From an uncultured Coriobacteriia bacterium (GTDB lineage: Bacteria; Actinomycetota; Coriobacteriia; Coriobacteriales; QAMH01): a stretch of DNA of 64,000 bases. The stretch is from assembly GCA_959608885.1 (NCBI GenBank), contig CAUHSG010000005.1, positions 1 to 64,000 of the forward strand, written 5' to 3'. The position numbers were made by a program, and so were the translations under genes. Positions 1-8,712 of this stretch are shown one piece after another (position 1 is the first letter of the stretch; each line of letters starts with the position of its first letter). The notes under the pieces are model-generated. The model ran no database searches. It saw only the letters and a program-made list of their open reading frames with translations, and had not been told where the DNA came from.

Positions 1-20
1 CCGATCGCGCTTCCCGGGCG

Positions 21-740
21 CTAGACCCTACCCACAGAAACCCCCGAAGCCTCATAAATAGACAGATCGTCAATGTTGCCTTGGTGACGCTTGACGAACT
101 CGGCCGACTGCACGAACATCCCGCCACTTCCACAGCAAGGGTCGTATACGCGCCCGTGATAGGGCTCGATAATCTCGACGAGCGTCTTCACGATACACGC
201 CGGCGTGTAGAATTCGCCAGCGTTCTTTCCCTCGGCTTCGGCAAACTTGCTCAGGCAGTACTCATAAGTTCGACCAAGAATATCCCTCGTATCGCCTTTC
301 TCAGCCATTTGAACATTGGTGAAAAGGTCCACCACATCGCCAAGGCGGCGCTTATCCAGTTCTTGCCGGGCAAAGTTCTTGGGAAGGATATTCTTGAGCT
401 TCGGATTTTCGGCTTCGATTTGACGCATGGCCTCGTCGATGACTTTGCCAATCTCCGGCTCATGCGCAGCTGCGGCTATTTCAGACCAGCGAGCGCTTGC
501 GGGGACATAGAAAATGTTTCTATAGCTGTATTCATCTCTGTCTTCCTCAAAACCATCGCCCTCGTCGACAAGCTCCTGATAGCGTTCGTCAAACTTGTCG
601 GAAATGTATTTCAGGAAGATTAGACCCAAGATAACGCTTTTGTACTCCGAAGCATCTAGGTTGCCGCGAAGCTTGTCGGCCGCCTTCCAAATTTGTTCCT
701 CGAAACCTATCTCCGCGGTATTCTCGCTCTTCTTTGCCAT
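21..740 (-). CDS. hsdM: Type I restriction-modification DNA methyltransferase subunit HsdM, truncated
   Basis: The protein would be the adenine-methylating subunit of a type I R-M complex. The N-terminal helical HsdM domain is visible (WKAADKLRGNLDASEYK) and so is the start of the SAM-binding domain with motif I (DPCCGSGGMF). Family members are about 480-550 aa and carry a catalytic NPPF motif after this point. Here homology stops right after the residues LSIY, and ten unrelated residues lead to a stop. The catalytic motif is therefore missing from the window. I chose the ATG at 740 because an AAGG lies about 6 nt upstream; the ATG at 746 abuts it too closely. The gene follows hsdR by 8 nt on the same strand. 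It could be interrupted by an insertion or inversion, or be a contig-end artefact. Family assignment is secure; whether the gene is intact beyond the edge cannot be judged. Confidence 0.85.
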   Translation of the reverse strand: MAKKSENTAEIGFEEQIWKAADKLRGNLDASEYKSVILGLIFLKYISDKFDERYQELVDEGDGFEEDRDEYSYRNIFYVPASARWSEIAAAAHEPEIGKVIDEAMRQIEAENPKLKNILPKNFARQELDKRRLGDVVDLFTNVQMAEKGDTRDILGRTYEYCLSKFAEAEGKNAGEFYTPACIVKTLVEIIEPYHGRVYDPCCGSGGMFVQSAEFVKRHQGNIDDLSIYEASGVSVGRV

Positions 741-748
741 GCTCATCC

Positions 749-3700
749 TTACTCGTGAATCTTGTTATCAGCCCAAAGCTCGCACTGGGCCATGACGGTC
801 TCGAGGGCGCCTGCCGCTTCCTCAGGTGGGTACTTGTACTTTTTCAGCAGCCTCTTGATAGCACGCCTCATGCCCGCTCTCGCACTCTCCTTCTTCTGCC
901 AGTCTATCGTCGCGCTTCTCTGCAACGTATCCGTTAACTCGCGGCTTATCGCGACGAGCTGATCGTTGTCGTAGAAATCCTTGACAGCCTGTGGTTTGGT
1001 GATGGCATCATAGAATGCCATCTCCTCATCGGTAAGTCCCAGCGCCTTGGCGTCGAATCGATCCTGCATCATCTCGCGTGCCATCTTCAGAAGCTCTTCT
1101 ATGACTTCGGCATTGGTGAGCATCCCGTTTAGATAGGCGTTGAGTGTTTTTTGGAGCATGTCGCTGAATTTCTCCGACTTGACGACGCTCGTGCGTTGAT
1201 ACGTTTTCACTTGTTCCTTGATAAGACGCTTCAGGCTTTCGAGAGCGACGTTCTTCTGTTTCATGTTTGCGATTTCGCGTAGAAACGCCTCATCGAAAAG
1301 AGATATCTCAACTTTGTCTTTATCGAAAAGATTAATGACACCCTCGGCTTTAACCGTTTGGTTCATTATCTCAGTGACGCGCTTGTTGAACTCCGCGTAG
1401 CTCATGCCCTTGCCACCGCTGCCATTTCGGCCCTCGATACGCAGAATCTGTACGCGCAGAACAGAGAAGAAGGCAGCTTCATGCTGATCTTTCTCATCTA
1501 CGAGGCTTTTGCAGAGGCTCAGGGCCTGATTCATAAGCTGGCACTGCCTGATGAAGTCTTCCTTATCGTACTCACGCTTTGCATTGAGTAGCCAGTCGGT
1601 ACCATCGGCAATTGCCATCGCAAGATCTGATTTGCTTCCGCTGAAAATTTGTTTTTCGTACTTGAAGCCAAACAGAAGATCCCGGCAAACGCGAAGCTTC
1701 TCTTGGAACTTCGGAAGGGCTGTAAGGGCGATGTCCATATCACCGTAATTGGTCTGATCTCGATTCGTGTAGTCCTTCATCGCTCGTTTGAGTGCGTTGG
1801 CAATGCCAATGTAGTCGACGACAAGACCACCCTCCTTGCCCTTACACACACGATTAACGCGCGCAATAGCTTGCATGAGGTTATGTCCGGACATGGGTTT
1901 GAACACGTACATCGTGGAAAGGCTTGGCACGTCAAATCCGGTAAGCCACATATCGACGACGATGGCAATCTTCAGGGAATCATCGTCGGTCTTGAACTTT
2001 CGCTCCATTTCTTTCTTGTGAGTTGTCCCGCCACAGACTTCGAACCATTCCTCGGGGTCTTGGTTGGACATCGTCATCACGACACCGATCTTCTCTTCCC
2101 AATCGGGTCGTAAGGCGAGAATTTGATGATAGATCTTCATGGCAATGGGACGGCTATAGGCGACGATGAGTGCCTTACCAGCTAGAATGTCCTCGCGATT
2201 GTTCTCATAATGCTCAACGATGTCCTTACAAAGAGATTCGATGGTCTCCGGCGTGTCGAACAACGCATCCAATCCGACATGGTCGCGCTTTGCCTTCTCG
2301 ACGCTCACCTCGTCTGCCTCGGCGGTGAACTCGTTATAAGCGTTGTCGAGCTGTTTGAGCGCATCCTCGTTGAGACTTAGAGCGACAACGCGGCTTTCAT
2401 AAAACACTGGCTTGGTGGAATTGTCCTCGACGGACTGTGTCATGTCGTACACATCGATGTAGTCACCGAATATCTCACGAGTGTTCTTGTCTTCTGTCGA
2501 GATAGGCGTGCCTGTAAAACCAATATAGGAAGCGTTGGGAAGCGCCTTTCGCACGATTCTCGCCGCCCCCACGATGATGTTTCCTTCGGCGTCCATACGC
2601 TCTGTCAGCCCGTACTGCCCGCGATGAGCCTCGTCAATCATGACAACCACGTTTGACCTATCGCAAAGCGCCTCATCGCCATCGGTGAACTTCTGCATGG
2701 TAGTGAAGATAATGCCATTTGCTTCGCGACCCACGAGCAGTTCTTTCAGATTCGCACGACTCGCAGCCTGGACAGGTTGCTGGCGCAAGAATTGACTGCA
2801 TCGGGAGAATTGACCATATAGTTGGTCGTCAAGGTCATTTCTGTCTGTGATGACGACAATTGTCGGGCTATCAAGTCGTTCCTGAAGCAAATGCGCAAGA
2901 AAGACCATGGAAAGCGATTTACCACTCCCCTGCGTATGCCAGAAAACGCCAATCTTGCCATCACCCTCGACGGCCTCTTCGGTTCTCAAAGCCGCCTTCT
3001 TCACGGCGAAATACTGATGATAGGCAGCGAGGATTTTGATTACCTGCCTCGAAGTATTGCTAAAGCAGATGAAGTTTTTGACAATATCCAAAAGGCGGTA
3101 TTTCGACATCATGCCATCGAGCATAGTTTTCCATGTGGCCGATGCGGTTTCGGAATAATCTCCGTCAACAGATTTCCAAGCGACGAAGCGGTCTTCGTCG
3201 GCTGTAATCGTGCCCACTCTCGTTTCTGCCATATCGCTCATCACACAAAAGGCGTTGGGCACAAAAAGACCCGGGATGTGCTGCATGTAGTTGCGAAGCT
3301 GAAGATACGCCTCAGAGGCATCCGTCTCTTCGCGCGATGGGCTCTTGAGTTCGAATACAACAAGAGGTATCCCATTGACGAACGCAATGATATCCGGACG
3401 CTTCTCCGAATATTCGACGTATGTCCACTGATTTACTACATGAAAGTCGTTGTTCTCAGGATCGCTGTAATCAATGAGGTAGATGATATCGTCACGTTCC
3501 TCTTTGCCGTCAAAATAGCGAACCTCAACGCCATTCTGAAGGTAATCCATGAAGGTTTCATTTCTATGCTGAAGCGAATCGCCCTCAACATTCGAGATCT
3601 TCAATATGGCTTCTTGAATCGCGGCCTCTGGTACACCCTTGTTGATGCGAGAAAGTGTTCGTGGCAGGACATCCGGAAGAAAAACGTCATCGTATTTATC

Positions 3701-3838
3701 ACTGGTTCTACGAACGTCTGGGCCATGAAGATATGTATAGCCAAGCTTATCCCGTAGATGTTCAACCACGACGTCCTCGAAGAACTCTTCGTTTATTCGC
3801 GTTTTGCTGAATGCGTAATCGATATTGCTGGCCTGCAT
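749..3838 (-). CDS. hsdR: Type I restriction endonuclease subunit HsdR
   Basis: This is the translocase/nuclease subunit of a type I R-M system, 1029 aa, close to the family's usual size. The N-terminal third holds the PD-(D/E)xK-like nuclease core (RPDIIAFVNGIPLVVFELK). It is followed by SF2 helicase motifs: Walker A (TQGSGKS), DEAH box (MIDEAHRGQYG), motif III region (FTGTP) and a late motif around GFDVPSLSTMYV. I took the ATG at 3838, 13 codons inside the longest frame, because GGGGAGAG precedes it at good spacing and the family start MQ(A/x)SN fits. hsdM follows directly. No hsdS is visible, so the specificity subunit must lie off the left edge or be lost. Base composition is visibly lower in GC than the housekeeping genes to the right, in line with horizontal acquisition. 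Confidence 0.95.
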   Translation of the reverse strand: MQASNIDYAFSKTRINEEFFEDVVVEHLRDKLGYTYLHGPDVRRTSDKYDDVFLPDVLPRTLSRINKGVPEAAIQEAILKISNVEGDSLQHRNETFMDYLQNGVEVRYFDGKEERDDIIYLIDYSDPENNDFHVVNQWTYVEYSEKRPDIIAFVNGIPLVVFELKSPSREETDASEAYLQLRNYMQHIPGLFVPNAFCVMSDMAETRVGTITADEDRFVAWKSVDGDYSETASATWKTMLDGMMSKYRLLDIVKNFICFSNTSRQVIKILAAYHQYFAVKKAALRTEEAVEGDGKIGVFWHTQGSGKSLSMVFLAHLLQERLDSPTIVVITDRNDLDDQLYGQFSRCSQFLRQQPVQAASRANLKELLVGREANGIIFTTMQKFTDGDEALCDRSNVVVMIDEAHRGQYGLTERMDAEGNIIVGAARIVRKALPNASYIGFTGTPISTEDKNTREIFGDYIDVYDMTQSVEDNSTKPVFYESRVVALSLNEDALKQLDNAYNEFTAEADEVSVEKAKRDHVGLDALFDTPETIESLCKDIVEHYENNREDILAGKALIVAYSRPIAMKIYHQILALRPDWEEKIGVVMTMSNQDPEEWFEVCGGTTHKKEMERKFKTDDDSLKIAIVVDMWLTGFDVPSLSTMYVFKPMSGHNLMQAIARVNRVCKGKEGGLVVDYIGIANALKRAMKDYTNRDQTNYGDMDIALTALPKFQEKLRVCRDLLFGFKYEKQIFSGSKSDLAMAIADGTDWLLNAKREYDKEDFIRQCQLMNQALSLCKSLVDEKDQHEAAFFSVLRVQILRIEGRNGSGGKGMSYAEFNKRVTEIMNQTVKAEGVINLFDKDKVEISLFDEAFLREIANMKQKNVALESLKRLIKEQVKTYQRTSVVKSEKFSDMLQKTLNAYLNGMLTNAEVIEELLKMAREMMQDRFDAKALGLTDEEMAFYDAITKPQAVKDFYDNDQLVAISRELTDTLQRSATIDWQKKESARAGMRRAIKRLLKKYKYPPEEAAGALETVMAQCELWADNKIHE

Positions 3839-3923
3839 GGCTCTCCCCACGTAGCAGCCTGTTCTGCACAGGAGCATGCTATTGCATGCTTCTGTTAATT
3901 CAAAAGGGTGTTGGCGCCTCGAA

Positions 3924-3929
3924 ATTATA
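3924..3929 (-). promoter_or_regulatory. Possible -10 box for the hsdR-hsdM transcript
   Basis: A perfect TATAAT on the minus strand lies about 85 nt upstream of the hsdR start. No convincing -35 hexamer sits 16-18 nt further upstream, so this is a weak call from the -10 alone. Confidence 0.35.
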
Positions 3930-3944
3930 CGCTGTAATTGACGA

Positions 3945-4122
3945 CAAACCGACGTGAGCAGCTGACATCAAATATCAGCAGAAAGCGCAAGCGGGGTGTT
4001 TAAGAATACCCAAGGCACCCTCATGCCAGCTATATTGATAGAAAAGACCACCCATGCTATAAAGTAATCGGTGGCTGAATAGGCTACCTCCAAGCGCCGG
4101 GGGCTTATCCCCCGGCATTTTT
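3945..4122 (+). ncRNA. Candidate structured small RNA, about 180 nt, ending in a terminator
   Basis: No protein is credible between hsdR and rsmI. On the plus strand a possible promoter (TTGGCG at 3911, 16 nt spacer, TGTAAT at 3933) is followed by a run of consecutive hairpins: GCTGACAT/ATATCAGC near 3961, GGGTGTT/AATACCC near 3995, GGCA/TGCC near 4014, CTAT/ATAG near 4030 and CCACC/GGTGG near 4050. A strong intrinsic terminator follows. No plus-strand gene lies downstream, so a riboswitch leader is unlikely and a stand-alone RNA fits better. I do not recognise it as RNase P, SRP RNA or tmRNA. 6S RNA has a similar length, but I see no long closing stem. Function unknown. Confidence 0.35.
4096..4122 (+). 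terminator. Rho-independent terminator (plus strand)
   Basis: An 8-bp GC stem (GCCGGGGG / CCCCCGGC) with a CTTAT loop is followed by A and five T on the plus strand. No equivalent T tract is present for the convergent rsmI gene, so it mainly serves the plus-strand transcript. Confidence 0.75.
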
Positions 4123-4159
4123 ATGAGGAATACGCTCTTTTTCAAGCAGACAACCATTA

Positions 4160-5008
4160 TCACTCTGGAAAAGAAAGAATGAGCTCGTAGAGCTTGTTTT
4201 TGGGAAGGCCGAGTTCGCGGGCGAGTTGCTTGGTAAGAGCGGATTTTGGTGTGCCAGCGGCGAGCTCGGCGGCGATGCGTTCGCGCAAGGCAGGATCATC
4301 GAACGAGGCCGCCTGTTGCGCCCGGACATCTGGTGGTGCGATGACCAGGGCAATCTCGCCCTTGATGGCATCGCGGGCGGCGAGGTTTGCAGCAAGCTCA
4401 TCTGCAGGCAGGCGCAGAACCTCCTCGTGAAGCTTGGTGAGCTCGCGGCATAACGCAACCGGGCGGGTGCCATATGCCTGCGCGATACTCTCGACGGACG
4501 CGGTAATGCGATGGGGCGACTCGTAGAAGACGAGCGCGGCATCCAGGTTTGCCAATGACTCGAGAAGTGCGGCGCGATCGGCCTCCTTACGTGGCAGAAA
4601 GCCTCCGAAGTAGAAGGCGTTATACTTGAATCCCGAGGTCACGAGGGCTGTCGTCACGGCAGACGGCCCCGGCAAGACATCCACCGGCACGCCCGCCTCA
4701 CGTGCTGCATCGACGAGCACACAGCCCGGATCGCTGATGCCCGGCATGCCCGCATCCGAGCAAAACGCCACCGTCTCTCCATCGAGCATGCGGGCTACGA
4801 GGGCCGGTGACTTTGCGGCGATGACGTTCTCGTCACAGCGCTCGAGACGATTCTCGATACCGACGTGCGCCAGCAGTTTGCCGGTCACGCGCGTGTCCTC
4901 AGCGCAGACGACATCGGCCTGCTCGAGTGCCTCAAGCGCACGGGCGGTCATATCGCCCAGGTTGCCCAGCGGCGTGGGCACTATGATCAGCTTTCCGGTC
5001 ATCGTCAT
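4160..5008 (-). CDS. rsmI: 16S rRNA 2'-O-ribose C1402 methyltransferase RsmI
   Basis: RsmI methylates the 2'-OH of C1402 in 16S rRNA using SAM. The 282-aa protein has the tetrapyrrole-methylase fold expected: the N-terminal motif LIIVPTPLGNLGDMT, the AEDTRVTGKLL segment, the GMPGISDPG loop (DAGMPGISDPG) and the LPGPSAVTTALVTSGF stretch. The C-terminal RsmI-type helical tail is present (KSALTKQLARELGLPKNKLY). Two in-frame ATGs (5008, 5002) are possible and neither has a strong ribosome site. The gene follows gap on the same strand, separated by a perfect palindrome. Confidence 0.95.
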   Translation of the reverse strand: MTMTGKLIIVPTPLGNLGDMTARALEALEQADVVCAEDTRVTGKLLAHVGIENRLERCDENVIAAKSPALVARMLDGETVAFCSDAGMPGISDPGCVLVDAAREAGVPVDVLPGPSAVTTALVTSGFKYNAFYFGGFLPRKEADRAALLESLANLDAALVFYESPHRITASVESIAQAYGTRPVALCRELTKLHEEVLRLPADELAANLAARDAIKGEIALVIAPPDVRAQQAASFDDPALRERIAAELAAGTPKSALTKQLARELGLPKNKLYELILSFPE

Positions 5009-5017
5009 TGTCTAACA

Positions 5018-5058
5018 AAGGAATGAGACAGTTACCCTGAGCAACTGTCTCATTCCTT
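5018..5058 (-). terminator. 16-bp perfect palindrome downstream of gap
   Basis: Arms AAGGAATGAGACAGTT (5018-5033) and AACTGTCTCATTCCTT (5043-5058) are exact reverse complements with a 9-nt loop. It lies 20 nt after the gap stop codon and probably terminates gap. It shares the ATGAGACAG arm with the palindrome at 13342 and belongs to a dispersed family in this window. Confidence 0.7.
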
Positions 5059-5078
5059 ATCGCAATCGCTTATGAGGC

Positions 5079-6083
5079 TTACGCCACCAAGAACTTGGCA
5101 AGGTCGATGCAACGTGCGGAGTAGCCCATCTCGTTGTCGTACCAGGAAATGCACTTCACGAAGTTGCCCTCGCCGCCAAGCACCTTGGTGAGCTTGGAGT
5201 CGAAGATCGAGGAATGCAGGTCGCCGATGATATCGCAGCTGACGATGGGATCGACGCAGTACTCCAGAATGCCCTTCATGGGGCCTTCTGCTGCGGCCTT
5301 CATGGCGGCGTTAATCTCATCGACGGTCACATCGCGCTCGAGCTCGGCCGTGAGATCGACCATCGAACCCGTCGGGGTGGGGACGCGCGTCGCGAAACCG
5401 TCGAGCTTGCCTTGCAGGCTGGGAAGCACCAGGCCGACGGCCTTGGCAGCACCCGTGGAGGTGGGAATCATGGAAAGCGCGGCGGCGCGCGAACGGCGGA
5501 AGTCCTTGTGATGCACGTCGAGGATCTTCTGGTCGTTGGTGTATGCGTGGATGGTGTTCATCAGGCCACGCTTGATGCCAAAGGAATCATTGAGAACCTT
5601 GGCAAACGGAGCAAGGCAGTTGGTGGTGCACGACGCATTGGAGACGATGTTCATCGTTGCCGGGTCGTAGACGTCCTGGTTGACACCCATGACGATGGTG
5701 GCGTCCACGTCCGTACCCGGAGCGGAGATGACGACCTTCTTCGCACCGTTATCGAGATGCACCTGACAAGCCTCACCGGTCTTGAGACGACCCGTCGACT
5801 CGATGACGACCTCTGCACCGACGGAAGCCCAATCAAGCTCCTTGGGCTCGCGCGTCTGGAACGCCTTAATCTCGTGACCCTCGACGACGAGCGCACCCTC
5901 CTTAGCGTAGCACTCCTCGAAAACACGGCCCTGGCTGGAATCGTACTTGGTCAGATACGCCGCGCACTCGAGATCGCTCGGGTTGTTGATGGCGACGACC
6001 TCGACGTCCGGATCGAGCTCTGCAAGACGGAAGACCAGTCGACCGATGCGGCCAAAGCCATTGATGCCGATTTTGAGAGACAT
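5079..6083 (-). CDS. gap: Glyceraldehyde-3-phosphate dehydrogenase, type I
   Basis: This glycolytic enzyme converts glyceraldehyde-3-phosphate to 1,3-bisphosphoglycerate with NAD. The 334-aa length is standard. The N-terminal Rossmann motif INGFGRIGR, the catalytic cysteine motif SNASCTTNCLAP and the C-terminal SWYDNEMGYSAR are all intact. It stands alone between proB and rsmI with a palindromic terminator, so it is probably monocistronic. No pgk or tpi is adjacent, unlike the common glycolytic operon arrangement. Confidence 0.97.
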   Translation of the reverse strand: MSLKIGINGFGRIGRLVFRLAELDPDVEVVAINNPSDLECAAYLTKYDSSQGRVFEECYAKEGALVVEGHEIKAFQTREPKELDWASVGAEVVIESTGRLKTGEACQVHLDNGAKKVVISAPGTDVDATIVMGVNQDVYDPATMNIVSNASCTTNCLAPFAKVLNDSFGIKRGLMNTIHAYTNDQKILDVHHKDFRRSRAAALSMIPTSTGAAKAVGLVLPSLQGKLDGFATRVPTPTGSMVDLTAELERDVTVDEINAAMKAAAEGPMKGILEYCVDPIVSCDIIGDLHSSIFDSKLTKVLGGEGNFVKCISWYDNEMGYSARCIDLAKFLVA

Positions 6084-6122
6084 TCCAGATTCACCTTCCC
6101 TGAAAGGTTACATAACGACATA

Positions 6123-6155
6123 AGTATAGCGGCGTGGCTCTAATCCCGCCGCTAT
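6123..6155 (-). promoter_or_regulatory. Putative gap promoter region with overlapping dyad
   Basis: A TATACT -10-like hexamer on the minus strand (6123-6128) lies about 40 nt upstream of the gap start. It overlaps one arm of an inverted repeat ATAGCGGCG / CGCCGCTAT (6126-6134 and 6147-6155). The dyad could be an operator or a leader hairpin. No good -35 is seen. Confidence 0.3.
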
Positions 6156-6194
6156 CGTTCGGCAGGCGGGATAATGGATTGGCACCGGTTGATA

Positions 6195-6225
6195 GTGGGA
6201 CAAATGACCTGTCCATTTGTCCCAC
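6195..6225 (-). terminator. 12-bp perfect palindrome directly after proB
   Basis: Arms GTGGGACAAATG and CATTTGTCCCAC enclose the 7-nt loop ACCTGTC. It begins 2 nt after the proB stop codon. The GACAAA/TTTGTC core relates it to the other stop-adjacent palindromes in this window. Confidence 0.65.
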
Positions 6226-6227
6226 GG

Positions 6228-7298
6228 CTAGAAGATGACAAGCTCGTCTCGGTTGATGAACTCACGAGCGCCGTGCTCGCCGAGGAGGCGAGCGAGCTCC
6301 GTGGTCGAGTATCCGGCCAGGCCACGTCCGATGATGCGTCCCTGCAGATCGACGACGTCGACCGGATCTCCCGCCTCGAACGCGCCCTCAATCGCAACGA
6401 TGCCCACGGGAAGCAACGAGCCGCCGTGATTCAGAAGCGCGTTGCAGGCACCGTCATCACAGGTAACGCATCCCTTTACCTTGCCGCCAAGCGCAATCCA
6501 CGACTTGCGCGCCGCAAGACCGTTCGAACTTTCGTCGAAGAAGGTCGTACCGACCTGACGCCCATGCACTGCATCGGTAATGACTCCGCGACGATGACCC
6601 TCGCAGATGACCATCGGAATGCCCGCCGCCATGAGCACGCGCGCGGCCGCAATTTTGGTGAGCATGCCACCCGAACCGCTGCGACTACCCACGCCCCCAG
6701 CGCCGTTTTCGATTTCCTCGCTCATCTTGCTCACGGTATTGAGCAGCTCGGCATCCTCGTTCTTGCGCGGATCAGCCGTGTACAGGCCATCAATATCGCT
6801 GAGCAGCACCACAAGGTCGGCGTTTACGCATGTCGCGACCATGGCTGCAAGCGTGTCGTTGTCGCCGAAGCGAATCTCATCGACGGCAACGGTGTCGTTC
6901 TCGTTGATGATGGGAACCACGCCCAGCTCGAGCAGGCGCTCGATCGTGTCACGCGCATGCAGGTACGACTCGCGCTGGCCGGTGGTCGCACGCGTCATGA
7001 GAATCTGCCCCACCGTCACGCCGAAGCAGGCGAAGGTGTCGGTGTACTGGCGGATGAGGCCAACCTGCCCAATCGAGGCCGCAGCCTGCAACGTGGGCAT
7101 GTCATCGGGACGATCGCCGTGCATGCCGAGCACCTCGAGACCCAGCGCAATGGATCCCGAGGACACGATGATGGGCTGGATGTCCTCGTCGTGCATGAGG
7201 TTGGCGCACTCGGAAGCAAGATGCCCCATGAAAACGGCATCGACCTTGCCATCCTTCACGAGAGTGGACGAACCGATCTTGATCACCACGTGCTTCAT
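6228..7298 (-). CDS. proB: Glutamate 5-kinase
   Basis: ProB phosphorylates glutamate at the gamma carboxyl, the first step of proline synthesis; ProA (37145-38404) does the second. The 356-aa protein has the amino-acid-kinase domain (VVIKIGSSTLVKDG, INENDTVAVDEIRFGDND, LLSDIDGLYTADPR) and a C-terminal PUA-like domain from about residue 260. It starts 3 nt after the obg stop codon, so it is translated with obg. The obg-proB pairing is conserved in many Gram-positive genomes, although proA and nadD have moved away here. Confidence 0.95.
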   Translation of the reverse strand: MKHVVIKIGSSTLVKDGKVDAVFMGHLASECANLMHDEDIQPIIVSSGSIALGLEVLGMHGDRPDDMPTLQAAASIGQVGLIRQYTDTFACFGVTVGQILMTRATTGQRESYLHARDTIERLLELGVVPIINENDTVAVDEIRFGDNDTLAAMVATCVNADLVVLLSDIDGLYTADPRKNEDAELLNTVSKMSEEIENGAGGVGSRSGSGGMLTKIAAARVLMAAGIPMVICEGHRRGVITDAVHGRQVGTTFFDESSNGLAARKSWIALGGKVKGCVTCDDGACNALLNHGGSLLPVGIVAIEGAFEAGDPVDVVDLQGRIIGRGLAGYSTTELARLLGEHGAREFINRDELVIF

Positions 7299-7301
7299 CG
7301 T

Positions 7302-8711
7302 CTAACCCTCTCGATCAATGATATTGTCGAATTCCTCGTCGCCCCAACCCGCGGGCTCGAACTCGAAGGCGATGTCCATAATGCGCACCTCGTCACCAGC
7401 ACGAGCACCTGCCGCAGTAAGCGCGCGTTCGACGCCGGCGCGTTCCATACGACGCTGCAGAAAGGCGACGGCCTCATCGTTGTCCCACTCGGTCTGGACG
7501 ACCATGCGCTCGACGCCGCGTCCATGCACGCGCCAGGCATGCGGTTCCTCCTGCTCGACCTCGATGGCACGATCGCGCTCGAGGCGCTTGTGCTCCCAGA
7601 TCTGGTCGTACTCGGGCATCGGGTCTTCGGCCGCCTGCTCGCGCAAGCGATGAACCTCGGTCGCGGTCGCCGCGATGAGCGAGTCGATACCCGTTTGCGT
7701 CACGGCGCTCACCGCGAAAAACGGAATGGGGTTGGCGATATCGATACCCTCGTCGAGCAGGCGCTCGGAGAGCTCCTCGCTCTCGGCCTTCACGTGCGCG
7801 CGCAGACGCTCGAGGTTTTCCTCGGTTCCGGGCACATCGACCTTGTTTCCCACAACGATGACGGGGCGATCGGCAAGTTCGGGCGCATAGAGCTCTAGCT
7901 CGCGCTTGATAATCTCGTAATCCTCGACGGGGTCACGACCCTCGAGGCCGCCCGTCAAATCGACCACATGCAAGATGAGGGCAGTGCGCTCGACATGACG
8001 TAGGAACTCGTGACCCAGGCCCTTGCCCTCGGCCGCGCCCTCGATGAGACCGGGCACGTCAGCAACCGTGAAGCTCAGGTCGCCGTATCGCACCATGCCG
8101 AGATTGGGCGTGAGCGTGGTGAACGGGTAATCGGCGATCTTGGGGCGCGCGGCCGACATGCAGGCGATGAGCGAGCTCTTGCCCACCGACGGCATACCCA
8201 CGAGCGCGGCATCGGCCATGAGCTTCATCTCGAGCTCAATCCAGAACGGCTCGGTTGGCTCACCTAACTCGGAAAACGAGGGTGCACGTCTCGTCGGCGT
8301 GACGAAGTGCGTATTGCCCCGTCCGCCACGTCCGCCCTTGGCAACGATCACGCGTTCGCCGTTATGCGTGAGGTCGGCAATTTCCTCGCAGGGTTGCAGG
8401 TCCTCGTCGAGCAGGCGCACGACCGTGCCCACAGGCACCTTGAGGATAAGATCCTCGCCATTTGCGCCATGCATGCGCTTGCCTTGGCCATGCGTGCCCT
8501 TTTGCGCCTTGAAGTGGTGCTTGTAGCGATAGTCGATGAGCGTGGAGACCGTTGCGTCCGCGACGATGATGATGTCACCACCGCGTCCACCATCGCCGCC
8601 GTCAGGACCACCCTTGGGGACATGGGCCTCGCGACGAAACGACGTGCATCCGGCACCGCCGTTACCAGACTTGACCTGTATACGAACTTGATCGGTAAAG
8701 GTTCCCGCCAT
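7302..8711 (-). CDS. obgE: Obg family ribosome-assembly GTPase
   Basis: An essential GTPase that acts in late 50S assembly and stress signalling. The start at 8711 gives MAGTFTDQVRIQVKSGNGGAG, the canonical Obg opening, and leaves the upstream 37 codons as non-coding. Domains in order: glycine-rich Obg fold (about 1-160), G domain with P-loop GMPSVGKSSLI and switch motif DVPGLIEGA, NKVDV specificity motif, and the C-terminal OCT domain (about 370-440). The 469-aa length is typical of actinobacterial Obg. The stop of the upstream ligase gene lies 1 nt before the start, so the two are probably translationally coupled. Confidence 0.95.
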   Translation of the reverse strand: MAGTFTDQVRIQVKSGNGGAGCTSFRREAHVPKGGPDGGDGGRGGDIIIVADATVSTLIDYRYKHHFKAQKGTHGQGKRMHGANGEDLILKVPVGTVVRLLDEDLQPCEEIADLTHNGERVIVAKGGRGGRGNTHFVTPTRRAPSFSELGEPTEPFWIELEMKLMADAALVGMPSVGKSSLIACMSAARPKIADYPFTTLTPNLGMVRYGDLSFTVADVPGLIEGAAEGKGLGHEFLRHVERTALILHVVDLTGGLEGRDPVEDYEIIKRELELYAPELADRPVIVVGNKVDVPGTEENLERLRAHVKAESEELSERLLDEGIDIANPIPFFAVSAVTQTGIDSLIAATATEVHRLREQAAEDPMPEYDQIWEHKRLERDRAIEVEQEEPHAWRVHGRGVERMVVQTEWDNDEAVAFLQRRMERAGVERALTAAGARAGDEVRIMDIAFEFEPAGWGDEEFDNIIDREG

Positions 8712-8712
8712 G

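Noticed and set aside
81..623. Long open frames on the opposite strand of hsdM, hsdR, proB, MoxR and hydrogenase genes (for example 81-623, 6174-7898, 15020-16573, 26809-28935 minus)
   Set aside because: They are antisense shadows of well-supported genes in GC-rich DNA, lack ribosome sites and show no recognisable protein motifs.
3938..3943. TTGACG as a -35 box for the small RNA
   Set aside because: No -10-like hexamer lies 16-18 nt downstream.
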